A stretch of DNA of 64,000 nt, taken from the NCBI GenBank assembly GCA_920105625.2, contig OV050031.1, positions 85,631,995 through 85,695,994 of the forward strand, in the 5' to 3' direction. The notes beneath the pieces are model-generated. The model was not told where the DNA came from, made no database searches, and saw only the letters and a list, made by a program, of their open reading frames with translations. Of this stretch, positions 23,500 to 34,825 are shown one piece after another. The stretch's first letter is position 1. Every line of letters begins with the position of its first letter. Source of the stretch: Clusia tigrina (lineage: Eukaryota; Arthropoda; Insecta; Diptera; Clusiidae). The translations under genes were made by a program, and so were the position numbers.

Positions 23500-24040
23500 T
23501 CTGCCTCAGTCAGCGTCTCAGTCGGCGTCGCAGCCTCTTGTCAGCGTCTCTGTAGGGATCTCATTCGTTGTCCCTGTCGATTGGAGGGTCTGCTGCCTTC
23601 TCTATGCCTATATTTACCCCTATCTGCTTCAGTCGGTATCTCAGTCGGCGTCGCAGCCTCTATCAGCGTCTCTGTAGACGTCTCAGTTGTTGCCGCTGTC
23701 GATTGGGGGGTCTGCTGCCTTCTCTATGGCTATGTCTAACCCTCTCTGCCTCAGTCGGCGTCTCAGTCGGCGTCGCAGCCTCTGTCAGCGTCTCTGTAGG
23801 TGTCTCAGTCGCTGCCGCCGTCGATTATGGGGATCTGCTGCCTTCTCTATGCCAATATCTACCCTTATCTGCCTCAGTCGGCGTCGCAGCCTCTGTCAGC
23901 GTCTCTGTAGGCGTCTCAGTCTCTGCCGCTGTCGATTGGGGGGTCTGCTGCCTTCTCAATGCCTATATCTACCCTTATCTGCCTCAGTCGTCGTCTCAGT
24001 CGGCGTCGCAGCCTCTGTCAGCGTCTCTTTATGCGTCTCA
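23500..24040 (+). repeat. Duplicated block G, copy 1 (partner ~30039-30579)
   Basis: Offset 6539. Both contain CAGCCTCTTGTCAGCG, GTAGGGATCTCA, GTTGTCCCTGTCGATTGG, CTGCTTCAGTCGGTATC, GTAGACGTCTCAGTTG and GATTATGGGGATCTG. The left part also resembles 22900-23000. The matches thin out near the right end, where this copy has CGTCTCTTTATGCGTCTC. Confidence 0.8.
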
Positions 24041-24109
24041 GTCACAGCCGCTGTCGATTGGGGGGTCTTCTGCCTTCTCTATGCCTATATCTACCCCTAT
24101 CTACTTCAG

Positions 24110-24955
24110 TCGGCATCGCAGCCTCTGTCAGCATCTCTGTAGGCGTCTCAGTTGCAGCCGCTGTTGATTTGGGGGGACTGCTGCCTTCTCTATACCTATA
24201 TCTACCCCTATCTGCCTCAGTCGGCGTCTCAGAAGCCGTCGCAGCCTCAGTCAGCATCTCTTTTGGCGTCTCAGTCGCTGCCGCTGTCGATTGGGGGGTC
24301 TGCTGCCAACTGTATGCCTATATCTACCCCTACCTGCCTCAGTCGGCGTCACAGTCGGCTTATCAGCCTTTGTCAGCGTCTCTGTAGGTGTCTCAGTCGC
24401 TGCCGCTGTCGATTGGGGGGTCTGCTGCCTTCTCAATGCCTATATCTACCCTTATCTGCCTCAGTCGTCGTCTCAGTCGGCGTCGCAGCCTCTGTCAGCG
24501 TCTCTGAATGCGTCTCAGTCACTGCCGCTGTCGATTGGGGGGTCTTCTGCCTTCTCTATGCCTCTGTCTAACCATCTCTGCTTCAGTCGGCGTCTCAGTC
24601 GGCGTTGCAGCCTCTGTCACCGTCGCAGCCTCTGTCAGCGTCGCAGCCTCTGTCAGTGTCTCTGTAGGCGTCTCAGTCGCTGCCGCTGTCGACTGGGGGT
24701 CTGCTGCTTTCTCTATGCCTATATCTACCCCTACCTGCCTCAGTCGGCGTCACAGTCGGCCTCGCAGCCTCTCTCAGCGTCTTTGTAGGTGTCTCAGTCG
24801 CTGCCGCTGTCGAGTGGGGGTCTGCTGCCTTCTCTATGCCAATATCTACCCCTATCTGCCTCAGTCAGCGTCGCAGCCTCTGTCAGCGTCTCTGTAGGCG
24901 TCTCAGTCGCTGCCGCCGTCGATTGGGGGTCTGCTGCCAACTGTATGCCTATATC
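24110..24955 (+). repeat. Duplicated block H, copy 1 (partner 30784-31629)
   Basis: Constant offset of 6674. Shared rare features are CAGTTGCAGCCGCTG, GGGGGACTGCTGCC, CTATACCTATATC, CTCAGAAGCCG, CAGTCGTCGTCTCAG, TATGCCTCTGTCTAACC and TCGACTGGGGG. Only scattered substitutions were seen. Confidence 0.85.
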
Positions 24956-25139
24956 TACCCCTATCTACCTCAGAAGGCATCTCAGTCAGCGTTGCAGCCT
25001 CTATCAGCGTCTCTGTAGGCGTCGCAGTTGCTGCCGCTGTCGATTGGGGGTCTGCTGCCTTCTCTATGCATATATCTACCCCTACATGCCTCAGTCGGCG
25101 TCACAGTCAGCTTCTCAGCCCCTATCAGCGTCTTTGTAG

Positions 25140-26110
25140 GTGTCTCTGTTGTTGCAGCTGTCGATTGGAGGGTCTGCTGCCTTCTCTATGCCTATGTCTA
25201 CCCCTCTCTGCCTCAGTCGGCGTCTCAGTCGGCGTCGCAGCCACAGTCAGCGTCGCACCCTCTGTCAGCGTCTCGCTAGGCGTCTCAGTCGCTGCCGCTG
25301 TCGATTGGGGGGGTCTGCTGCTCTCTCTATGCCAATATCTACCCCTATCTGCCTCAGTCGGCGTCGCAGCCTCTGTCAGCGTCTCTTTAGGCGTCTCAGT
25401 CGCTACCGCTGTCGATTGGGGGTCTGCTGATTTCTCTATGCCTATCTCTTCCCCTATCTGCCTCAGTCGGTGCCACAGTCGGCTTCGCAGCCTCTGTCAG
25501 CGGCTCTGTAGGTCTCTCAGTCGCTGCCGCTGTCAATTGGGGGGGGGTCTGCTGCCTTATCTATGCCAATATCTACCCTTATCTGCCTCAGTCGGCGTCT
25601 CAGTCGTCGTCGCAGCCTCTGTCCGCGTCTCTCTAGGCGTCTCAGCCGCTGCCGCTGGCGATTAAGGGTCTGCTGCCTTCTCTTTGCCTATATTTACCTC
25701 TATCAGCCTCAGTCGGCATCTCAGTCGGCGTCGCAGCCTCTATCAGCGTCTCTGTAGGCGTCTCAGTTGTTGCCGCTGTCGATTGGGTTGTCTGCTGCCT
25801 TCTCTATGCCTATGTCTAAACATCTCTGCCTCAGAAGGCGTCTCAGTCGGCGTCGCAGCCTCTCTCAGCGTCTTTGTAGGTGTCTCAGTCGCTGCCGCTG
25901 TCGAGTGGGGGGTCTGCTGCCTTCTCTATGCCAATATCTACCCCTACCTGTCTCAGTCAGCGTCAGAGCCTCTGACAGCGTCTCTGTAGGCGTCTCAGTC
26001 GCTGCCGCCGTCGATTGGGGGTCTGCTGCCAACTGTATGCCTATATCTACCCCTATCTGCCTCAGAAGGCATCTCAGTCAGCGTCGCAGCCTCTATCAGC
26101 GTCTCTGTAG
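25140..26110 (+). repeat. Higher-order unit ~0.97-1.2 kb, copy 1
   Basis: The series GCAGCTGTCGATTGGAGG, CCACAGTCAGCGTCGCACCC, CGTCTCGCTAGGC, TCGCTACCGCTG, CTGATTTCTC, CTATCTCTTCCCC and GTCCGCGTCTCTCTAGG begins again at 26111 (offset about 971). Its tail (CTTTGCCTATATTTACCTC onward, 25660-26110) returns at about 26875-27330, so copy 2 is longer by two monomers. Parts recur at 29131, 34433 and 40567. Confidence 0.8.
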
Positions 26111-27330
26111 GCGTCTCAGTTGTTGCAGCTGTCGATTGGAGGGTCTGCTGCCTTCTCTATGCCTATGTCTACCCCTCTCTGCCTCAGTCGGCTTCTCAGT
26201 CGGCGTCGCAGCCACAGTCAGCGTCGCACCCTCTGTCAGCGTCTCGCTAGGCGTCTCAGTCGCTGCCGCTGTCGATTGGGGGGTTTGCTGCTCTCTCTAA
26301 GCCAATATCTACCCCTATCTGCCTCAGTCGGCGTCGCAGCCTCTGTCAGCGTCTCTTTAGGCGTCTCAGTCGCTACCGCTGTCGATTGGGGGTCTGCTGA
26401 TTTCTCTATGCCTATCTCTTCCCCTATCTGCCTCAGTCGGCGCCACAGTCGGCTTCGCAGCCTCTGTCAGCGTCTCTGTAGGTCTCTCAGTCGCTGCCGC
26501 TGTCGATTGGGGGGGGGTCTGCTGCCTTATCTATGCCAATATCTACCCTTATCGGCCTCAGTCGGCGTCTCAGTCGGCGTCGCAGCCTCTGTCCGCGTCT
26601 CTCTAGGCGTCTCAGCCGCTGCTGCTGTCGATTGGGGGGTCTGCCAGGTTCTCTATACCTATATCTACCCTTATCTGCCTCAGTCGGCGTCTCAGTCGGC
26701 GTCGCAGCCTCTGTCCGCGTCTCTCTAGGCGTCTCAGCCGCTGCTGCTGTCGATTGGGGGGTCTGCCACCTTCTCTATGCCTATATCTACCCCTATCTGC
26801 CTCAGTCGGCGTCTCAGTCGGCGTCGCAGCATCTTTCAGCGTCTCTGTAGGCGTCTCAGTCGCTGCCGCTGTCGATTGGGGGGTCTGCTGCCTTCTCTTT
26901 GCCTATATTTACCTCTATCAGCCTCAGTCGGCATCTCAGTCGGCGTCGCAGCCTCTATCAGCGTCTCTGTAGGCGTCTCAGTTGTTGCCGCTGTCAATTG
27001 GGTTGTCGGCTGGATTCTCTATGCCTATGTCTAAACATCTCTGCCTCAGAAGGCGTCTCTGTCGGCGTCGCAGCCTCTCTCAGCGTCTTTGTAGGTATCT
27101 CAGTCGCTGCCGCTGTCGAGTGGGGGGTCTGCTGCCTTCTCTCTGCCAATATCTACCCCTATCTGCCTCAGTCAGCGTCGCAGCCTCTGTCAGCGTCTCT
27201 GTAGGCGTCTCAGACGCTGCCGCCGTCGATTGGGGGTCTGCTGCCAACTGTATGCATATATCTACCCCTATCTGCCTCAGAAGGCATTTCAGTCAGCGTC
27301 GCAGCCTCTATCAGCGTCTCTGTAAGCGTC
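26111..27330 (+). repeat. Higher-order unit, copy 2 with two extra monomers
   Basis: Same order of variants as 25140-26110. It adds two nearly identical monomers at about 26600-26850, each with GTCCGCGTCTCTCTAGGC and CAGCCGCTGCTGCTG. They carry the private cores CTGCCAGGTTCTC and CTGCCACCTTCTC. The difference between copies is a whole number of monomers. Confidence 0.78.
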
Positions 27331-28125
27331 TCAGTTGTTGCCGCTGTCGATTGGTGGGTCTGCTGCCTTTTCTATGCCTATATCTACCCCTACCTGCCTC
27401 AGTCGGCGTCTCAGTCGGCGTCGCAGTCTCTTGTCAGCGTCTCTGTAGGCATCTCAGTCGTTGCCGCTGTCGTTTGGGGGTCTGCTGCCTTCTTTTTGCC
27501 TATGTTTATCCCTATCTGCCTCAGTCGTAGTCTCAGTCTTCATCGCAGCCTCTGTCTGAGTCTCTGTAGGCGTCTCAGTCGCTGCCGCTGTCGATTGGGG
27601 GGTCTGCTGTCAACTGTATGCCTATATCTACCCCTATCTGCCTCAGTCGGCATCTCAGTCGGCGTCACAGCCTCTGTCAGCGTCTCTGAATGCGTCTCAG
27701 TCGTTGCCGCTGTTGATTGGGGGTCTGCTGACTTCTCTATGCCTATATCTGCCCTTATCTGCCTCAGTCGGCGTCTCTGTCGGCGTCGCAGCCTCTGTCA
27801 GCGTCTCTGTAGGCGTCTCCGTTTTTGCCGCTGTCGATTGGGTTGTCTGCTGCCTTCTCTATGCCTATGTCTAACCCTCTCTGCCTCAGTCGGCGTCTCA
27901 GTCGGCATCGCAGCCTTTGTCTGCTCTCTGTAGGTGTCTCAGTCGCTGCCGCCGTCGAATGGGGGGTCTGCTGCCTTCTCTATGCCAATATCTACCCCTA
28001 TCTGCCTCACTCAGCGTCTCAGTCAGGGTCGCACCCTCTGTCAGCGTCTCTGTAGGCGTCTCAGTCGCCGCCGCTGTCGATTGGGGGGGGTCTGCTGCTC
28101 TCTCTATGCCTATATCTACCCCTAT
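27330..28125 (+). repeat. Duplicated block I, copy 1 (partner ~37504-38298)
   Basis: Offset 10174. Shared rare features are CTGCCTTTTCTATGCC, GTCGTTTGGGGG, CTTCTTTTTGCC, CAGTCTTCATCGC, CTGTCAACTGTATGCC and CCGTCGAATGG. It runs directly into block J at 28186 here. In the partner region about 0.75 kb of other monomers separates I from J. Confidence 0.83.
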
Positions 28126-28185
28126 CTGCCTCAGTCGGCGTCTCAGTCGGCGTCTCAGAAGCCGTCGCAGCCACTGTCAGCGTCT

Positions 28186-29025
28186 CTGTAGGCGTCTCAG
28201 TCGCTGCCGCTGTCGATTGGGGGGTCTGCTGCCAACTGTATGCCTATATCTACCCCTATCTGCCTCAGTCGGCATCTCAGTCGGCGTCGCAGCCTCTATC
28301 AGCGTCTCTGTAGGCGTCTCAGTTGTTGCCGCTGTCGATTGGTGGATCTGCTGCCTTCTCTATGCGTATATCTACCCCTACCTGCCTCAGTCGGCGTCAC
28401 AGTCGGCTTCGCAGCCTCTGTCAGTGTCTCTGTATCAATCTGACTCAGTCGGCATCTCAGCCTCTGTCAGAGGCTCTCTAGGCGTCTCAGTCGCTGCCGC
28501 TGTCGATTGGGGGGGTCTGCTGCTCTCTCTATGCCTATATCTACCCCTATCTACCTCGGTCGGCGGCGCAGCCTCTGTCAGCATCTCTGTAGGCGTCTCA
28601 GTTGCTGCCGCTGTTGATTGGGGGGTCTCCTGCCTTCTCTATGCCTATATCTACCCCTATCTGCCTCAGTCGGCGTCTCAGTCGGCGTCTCAGAAGCCGT
28701 CGCAGCCACTGTCAGCATCTCTTTTGGCGTCTCAGTCGCTGCTGCTGTCGATTGGAGGGTCTGCTGCCTTCTCTATGCCTATATTTACTTCTATCTGCCT
28801 CAGTCGGTGTCACAGCGTCTATCAGCGTCTCTGTAGGCGTCTCACTTGTTGCCGCTGTCTATTGGGTTCTCTGCTGCCTTCTCTATGCCTGTTTCTAACC
28901 ATCTCTGCCTCAGTCGGCGTCGCAGCGTCTGTCGGCGTCGCAACCTCTGTCGGCGTCGCAGCCTCTGTCAGCGTCGCAGCCTTTCTCAACGTCTCTGTAG
29001 GCGTCTCAGTTGCTGCCGCTGTCGA
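28186..29025 (+). repeat. Duplicated block J, copy 1 (partner ~39049-39876)
   Basis: Offset is 10863, then 10850 after this copy's extra 12-mer near 28690. Shared and unusual is CTCTGTATCAATCTGACTC followed by CTCTGTCAGAGGCTCTCTAG, a hexamer zone rewritten with a small CCTCTGTCAGAGG inverted repeat. Also shared are CTATTGGGTTCTCTGC and GCAGCGTCTGTCGGCGTCGC. Confidence 0.84.
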
Positions 29026-30569
29026 TTGGGGGTCTGCTGCCTTCTCTATGCCTATATCTACCCCTACATGCCACAGTCGGCGTCACAGTCAGCTTCTCAG
29101 CCTCTATCAGCGTCTTTGTAGGCGTCTCAGTTGTTGCAGCTGTCGATTGGAGGGTCTGCTGCCTTCCCCATGCCTATGTCTACCCCTCTCTGCCTCAGTC
29201 GGCGTCTCAGTCGGCGTCGCAGCCACAGTCAGCGTCGCTCCATCTGTCAGCGTCTCGCTAGGCGTCTCAGTCGCTGCCGCTGTCGATTGGGGGGGGTCTG
29301 CTGCTCTCTCTATGCCAATATCAACCCCTATCTGCCTCAGTCGGCGTCGCAGCGTCTGTCAGCGTCTCTTTAGGCGTCTCAGTCGCTACCGCTGTCGATT
29401 GGGGGTCTGCTGATTTCTCTATGCCTATCTCTTCCCCTATCTGCCTCAGTCGGCGCCACAGTCGGCTTCGCAGCCTCTGTCAGCGTCTCTGTAGGTCTCT
29501 CAGTCGCTGCCGCTGTCGATTGGGGGGGTCTGCTGCCTTATCTATACCAATATCTACCCTTATCTGCCTCAGTCGGCGTCTCAGTCGGTGTCGCAGCCTC
29601 TGTCCGCGTCTCTGTAGGCGTCTCAGCCGCTGCCGCTGTCGATTGGGGGTCTGCCACCTTCTCTATGCCTATATCTACCCCAATCTGCCTCAGTCGGCGT
29701 CTCAGTCGGCGTCGCAGCCCCTTTCGGCGTCTCTGTAGGCGTCTCCGTCGCTGCCGCTGTCGATTGGGGGGTCCGCTGCCTTCTCTATGCCAATATCTAG
29801 CCCTCTCTGCCTTAGTCGGTGTCTCAGTCGGCGTCGCAGCCTCTGTCAGCGTCTCTGTAGGCGTCTCAGTCGCTGCCGCTGTCGATTGGGGGGGTCTGCT
29901 GCTCTCTCTATGCCAATATCTACCCCTATCTGCCTCAGTCGGCGTCGCAGCCTCTGTCAGCGTCTCTGTAGGTGTCTCAGTCGCTGCCGCTGTCGAGTGG
30001 GCTGTCTGCTGCCTTCTCTATGCCTATATCTACCCCTATCTGCCTCAGTCAGCGTCTCAGTCGGCGTCGCAGCCTCTTGTCAGCATCTCTGTAGGGATCT
30101 CAGTCGTTGTCCCTGTCGATTGGAGGGTCTGCTGCCATCTCTATGCCTATATTTACCCCTATCTGCTTCAGTCGGTATCTCAGTCGGCGTCGCAGCCTCT
30201 ATCAGCGTCTCTGTAGACGTCTCAGTTGTTGCCGCTGTCGATTGGGGGGTCTGCTGCCTTCTCTATGCCTATGTCTAACCCTCTCTGCCTCAGTCGGCGT
30301 CTCAGTCGGCGTCGCAGCCTCTGTCAGCGTCTCTGTAGGTGTCTCAGTCGCTGCCGCCGTCGATTATGGGGATCTGCTGCCTTCTCTATGCCAATATCGA
30401 CCCTTATCTGCCTCAGGCGGCGTCGCAGCCTCTGTCAGCGTCTCTGTAGGCGTCTCAGTCTCTGCCGCTGTCGATTTGGGGGTCTGCTGCCTTCTCAATG
30501 GCTATATCTACCCTTATCTGCCTCAGTCGTCGTCTCAGTCGGCGTCGCAGCCTCTGTCAGCATCTCTGT

Positions 30570-31059
30570 AGGCGTCTCAGTTGCAGCCGCTGTTGATTGG
30601 GGGGGACTGCTGCCTTCTCTATACCTATATCTACCCCTATCTGCCCCAGTCGGCGTCTCAGAAGCCGTCGCAGCCTCAGTCAGCATCTCTTTTGGCGTCT
30701 CAGTCGCTGCCGTTGTCGATTGGGGGGTCTGCTGCCAACTGTATGCCTATATCTACCCCTACCTGCCTCAGTCGGCGTCACAGTCGGCGTCGCAGCCTCT
30801 GTCAGCATCTCTGTAGGCGTCTCAGTTGCAGCCGCTGTTGATTGGGGGGGACTGCTGCCTTCTCTATACCTATATCTACCCCTATCTGCCCCAGTCGGCG
30901 TCTCAGAAGCCGTCGCAGCCTCAGTCAGCATCTCTTTTGGCGTCTCAGTCGCTGCCGTTGTCGATTGGGGGGTCTGCTGCCAACTGTATGCCTATATCTA
31001 CCCCTACCTGCCTCAGTCGGCGTCACAGTCGGCTTCTCAGCCTTTGTCAGCGTCTCTGT
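30570..31059 (+). repeat. 245-bp dimer in tandem, two copies
   Basis: The segment beginning near CAGCATCTCTGTAGGC, through GGGGGGGACTGC, CTCAGAAGCCG and CTGCCAACTGTATGCC, is repeated at a constant 245 bp. The partner region at 24110 has this dimer once, so the doubling happened after the 6.7-kb-spaced copies separated. Confidence 0.84.
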
Positions 31060-31924
31060 AGGTGTCTCAGTCGCTGCCGCTGTCGATTGGGGGGTCTGCT
31101 GCCTTCTCAATGCCTATATCTACCCTTATCTGCCTCAGTCGTCGTCTCAGTCGGCGTCGAAGCCTATGTCAGCGTCTCTGAATGCGTCTCAGTCACTGCC
31201 GCTGTCGATTGGGGGGTCTTCTGCCTTCTCTATGCCTCTGTCTAACCATCTCTGCCTCAGTCGGCGTCTCAGTCGGCGTTGCAGCCTCTGTCACCGTCGC
31301 AGCCCCTGTCAGCGTCGCAGCCTCTGTCAGTGTCTCTGTAGGCGTCTCAGTCGCTGCCGCTGTCGACTGGGGGTCTGCTGCTTTCTCTATGCCTATATCT
31401 ACCTCTACCTGCCTCAGTCGGCGTCACAGTCGGCCTCGCAGCCTCTCTCAGCGTCTTTGTAGGTGTCTCAGTCGCTGCCGCTGTCGAGTGGGGGTCTGCT
31501 GCCTTCTCTATGCCAATATCTACCCCTATCTGCCTCAGTCAGCGTCGCAGCCTCTGTTAGCGTCTCTGTATGCGTCTCAGTCGCTGCCGCCGTCGATTGG
31601 GGGTCTGCTGCCAACTGTATGCCTATGTCTAACCCTCTCTGCCTCAGTCGGCGTCTCAGTCGGCGTCGCAGCCTCTGTCAACGTCTCTGTAGGTGTCTCA
31701 GTCGCTGCCGCCGTCGATTATGGGGATCTGCTGCCTTCTCTATGCCAATATCGACCCTTATCTGCCTCAGGCGGCGTCGCAGCCTCTGTCAGCGTCTCTG
31801 TAGGCGTCTCAGTCTCTGCCGCTGTCGATTTGGGGGTCTGCTGCCTTCTCAATGCCTATATCTACCCTTATCTGCCTCAGTCGTCGTCTCAGTCGGCGTC
31901 GCAGCCTCTGTCAGCGTCTCTGTA

Positions 31925-33370
31925 GGCGTCTCAGTTTTTGCCGCTGTCGATTGGGTTGTCTGCTGCCTTCTCTATGCCTATGTCTAACCCTCTCTGCCTC
32001 AGTCGGCGTCTCAGTCGGCGTCGCAGCCTCTGTCAGCGTCGCAGCCTCTGTCAGCGTCTCTGTATGTGTCTCAGTCGCTGCCGCCGTCGATTATGGGGAT
32101 CTGCTGCCTTCTCTATGCCAATATCCAACCCTATCTGCCTCAGTCAGCGTCTCAGTCAGGGTCGCACCCTCTGTCAGCGTCTCTGTGATCGCCTCAGTCG
32201 CTACCGCCGTCGATTGGGGGGGGGGGGGGGTCTGCTGCCTTCTCTATGCCAATATCTACCCTTATCTGGCTCAGTCGGCGACGCAGCCTCTGTCAGCGTC
32301 GCTGTAGGCGTCTCAGTCGCTACCGCTGTCGATTGGGGGTCTGCTGCCAACTGTATGCCTATATCTACCCCTATCTGCCTCAGTCGGCATCTCAGTCGGC
32401 GTCGCAGCCTCTATCAGCGTCTCTGTAGGCGTCTCAGTTGTTGCCGCTGTCGATTGGTGGGTCTGCTGCCTTCTCTATGCCTATATCTACCCCTACCTGC
32501 CTCAGTCGGCGTCTCAGTCGGCGTCGCAATCTCTTGTCAGCGTCTCTGTAGGCATCTCAGTCGTTGCCGCTGTCGATTGGGGGTCTGCTGCCTTCTTTTT
32601 GCCTATATTTATCCCTATCTGCCTCAGTCAGCGTCTCAGTCAGGGTCGCACCCTCTGTCAGCGTCTCTGTAGGCGTCTCAGTCGCTGCCGCTGTCGATTG
32701 GGGGGTCTGCTGCTTTCTCTATGCCTATATCTACCCCTATCTACCTCAGTCGGCGTCGCAGCCTCTGTCAGCATCTCTGTAGGCGTCTCAGTTGCTGCCG
32801 CTGTTGATTGGGGGGTCTGCTGCCTTCTCTATGCCTATATCTACCCCTATCTGCCTCAGTCGGCGTCTCAGTCGGCGTCTCAGAAGCCGTCGCAGCCACT
32901 GTCAGCATCTCTTTTGGCGTCTCAGTCGCTGCTGCTGTCGATTGGGGGGATCTGCTGCCTTCTCTATGCCTATATCTACCCCTATCTGCCTCAGTCGGCG
33001 TCTCAGTAGGCGTCGCAGCCTCTATCAGCGTATGTGTAGGCATCTCAGTTTTTGCCGCTGTCGATTGGGTTGTCTGCTGCCTTCTCTATGCCTATGCCTA
33101 ACCATCTCTGCCTCAGTCGGCGTCTCAGTCGGCGTCGCAGCCTCTGTCAGCGTCGCAGCCTCTGTCAGCGTCGCAGCCTCTGACAGCGTCTCTGTAGGCG
33201 TTTCAGTCGCTGCCGCTGTCGATTGGGGGTTCTGCCGCCTTCTCTATGCCTATATATACCCCTATCTGCCTCAGTCGGCGTCTCAGTCAGCGTCTCTGTA
33301 GGCATCTCAGTCATTGCCGCTTTCGATTGGGGGTCTGCTGCCTTCTTTTTGCCTATATTTATCCCTATCT
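31925..33370 (+). repeat. Three-copy block K, copy 1
   Basis: It matches about 40960-42400 (offset 9035, then 9032) and about 34826-36130. Ordered markers are GTTTTTGCCGCTG, TATGTCTAACCCTCTC, CTCTGTATGTGTCTC, GATTATGGGGATCTG, TGAGCGCCTCAGTCGC (here TGATCG), the long G run, CTTCTTTTTGCC, AGAAGCCG and CTATGCCTAACC. Compared with this copy and the one at 41 kb, the 34.8-kb copy lacks about one monomer (offset to 41 kb changes from 6134 to 6261). Confidence 0.82.
32216..32230 (+). repeat. Mononucleotide G run, 15 bp
   Basis: The core's normal run of five to seven G is expanded to fifteen in the CTACCGCCGTCGATT monomer. It is the longest G run I see in the window. Homologous positions in related copies have 7, 8 and 14. 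Confidence 0.95.
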
Positions 33371-34719
33371 GCCTCAGTCGGAGTCTCAGTCGGCATCGCA
33401 GCCTCTGTCTGCGTCTCTGTAGGCGTCTCAGTCGCTGCCGCTGTCGATTGGGGGGTCTGGTGCCAACTGTATGCCTATATCTACCCCTATCTGCCTCAGT
33501 CGGCATCTCAGTCGGCGTCGCAGCCTCTATCAGCGTCTCTGTAGGCGTCTCAGTTGTTGCCGCTGTCGATTGGTGGATCTGCTGCCTTCTCTATGCGTAT
33601 ATCTACCCCTACCTGCCACAGTCGGCGTCACAGTCGGCTTCGCAGCCTCTGTCAGCGTCTCTCTAGGCGTCTCAGCCGCTGCCGCTGTCGATTGGGGGGT
33701 CTGCCACCTTCTCTATGCCTATATCTACCCCTATCTGCCTCAGTCGGCGCCACAGTCAGCTTCGCAGCCTCTGTCAGCGTCTCTGTAGGTCTCTCAGTCG
33801 CTGCCGCTGTCGATTGGGGGGGGTCTGCTGCCTTCTCAATGCCTATATCTACCCTTATCTGCCTCAGTCGTCGTCTCAGTCGGCGTCGAAGCCTATGTCA
33901 GCGTCTCTGAATGCGTCTCAGTCACTGCCGCTGTCGATTGGGGGGTCTTCTGCCTTCTCTATGCCTCTGTCTAACCATCTCTGCCTCAGTCGGCGTCTCA
34001 GTCGGCGTTGCAGCCTCTGTCACCGTCGCAGCCCCTGTCAGCGTCGCAGCCTCTGTCAGTGTCTCTGTAGGCGTCTCAGTTGTTGCCGCTGTCGATTGGG
34101 TTGTCTGCTGCCTTCTCTATGCCTATGTCTAAACATCTCTGCCTCAGAAGGCGTCTCAGTCGGCGTCGCAGCCCCTCTCAGCGTCTTTGTAGGTGTCTCA
34201 GTCGCTGCCGCTGTCGAGTGGGGGGTCTGCTGCCTTCTCTATGCCAATATCTACCCCTACCTGCCTCAGTCAGCGTCGCAGCCTCTGTCAGCGTCTCTGT
34301 AGGCGTCTCAGTCGCTGCCGCCGTCGATTGGGGGTCTGCTGCCAACTGTATGCCTATATCTACCCCTATCTGCCTCAGAAGGCATCTCAGTCAGCGTCGC
34401 AGCCTCTATCAGCGTCTCTGTAGGCGTCTCAGTTGTTGCAGCTATCGATTGGAGGGTCTGCTGCCTTCTCTATGCCTATGTCTACCCCTCTCTGCCTCAG
34501 TCGGCGTCTCAGTCGGCGTCGCAGCCACAGTCAGCGTCGCACCCTCTGTCAGCGTCTCGCTAGGCGTCTCAGTCGCTGCCGCTGTCGATTGGGGGGGTCT
34601 GCTGCTCTCTCTATGCCAATATCTACCCCTATCTGCCTCAGTCGGCGTCGCAGCCTCTGTCAGCGTCTCTTTAGGCGTCTCAGTCGCTACCGCTGTCGAT
34701 TGGGGGTCTGCTGATTTCT

Positions 34720-34790
34720 CTATGCCTATCTCTTCCCCTATCTGCCTTATCTATGTCTATATCTACCCTTATCTGCCTCAGTCGGTGTCT
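34720..34790 (+). repeat. Core-to-core fusion junction (also at 40854-40924)
   Basis: A core ending CCCCTATCTGCC is followed at once by TTATCTATGTCTATATC and a second TACCCTTATCTGCC. The whole hexamer zone and the first half of the next core are missing. The identical junction lies 6134 bp downstream, which shows that the deletion came before the copying of this segment. Confidence 0.85.
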
Positions 34791-34825
34791 CTGTCGGCGT
34801 CGCAGCCTCTGTCAGCGTCTCTGTA

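Noticed and set aside
27917..29413. 498-codon plus-strand open frame as a protein gene
   Set aside because: Same reason. It is open because several monomers have 123-bp-type spacing or lack the usual TAG. The related copy at 37.5-39.9 kb does not keep one matching frame.
32216..32230. G-quadruplex site
   Set aside because: A single G run per ~122 bp does not give four closely spaced runs. Only the 14-15 G runs could fold alone or between molecules, and the sequence gives no support beyond that.
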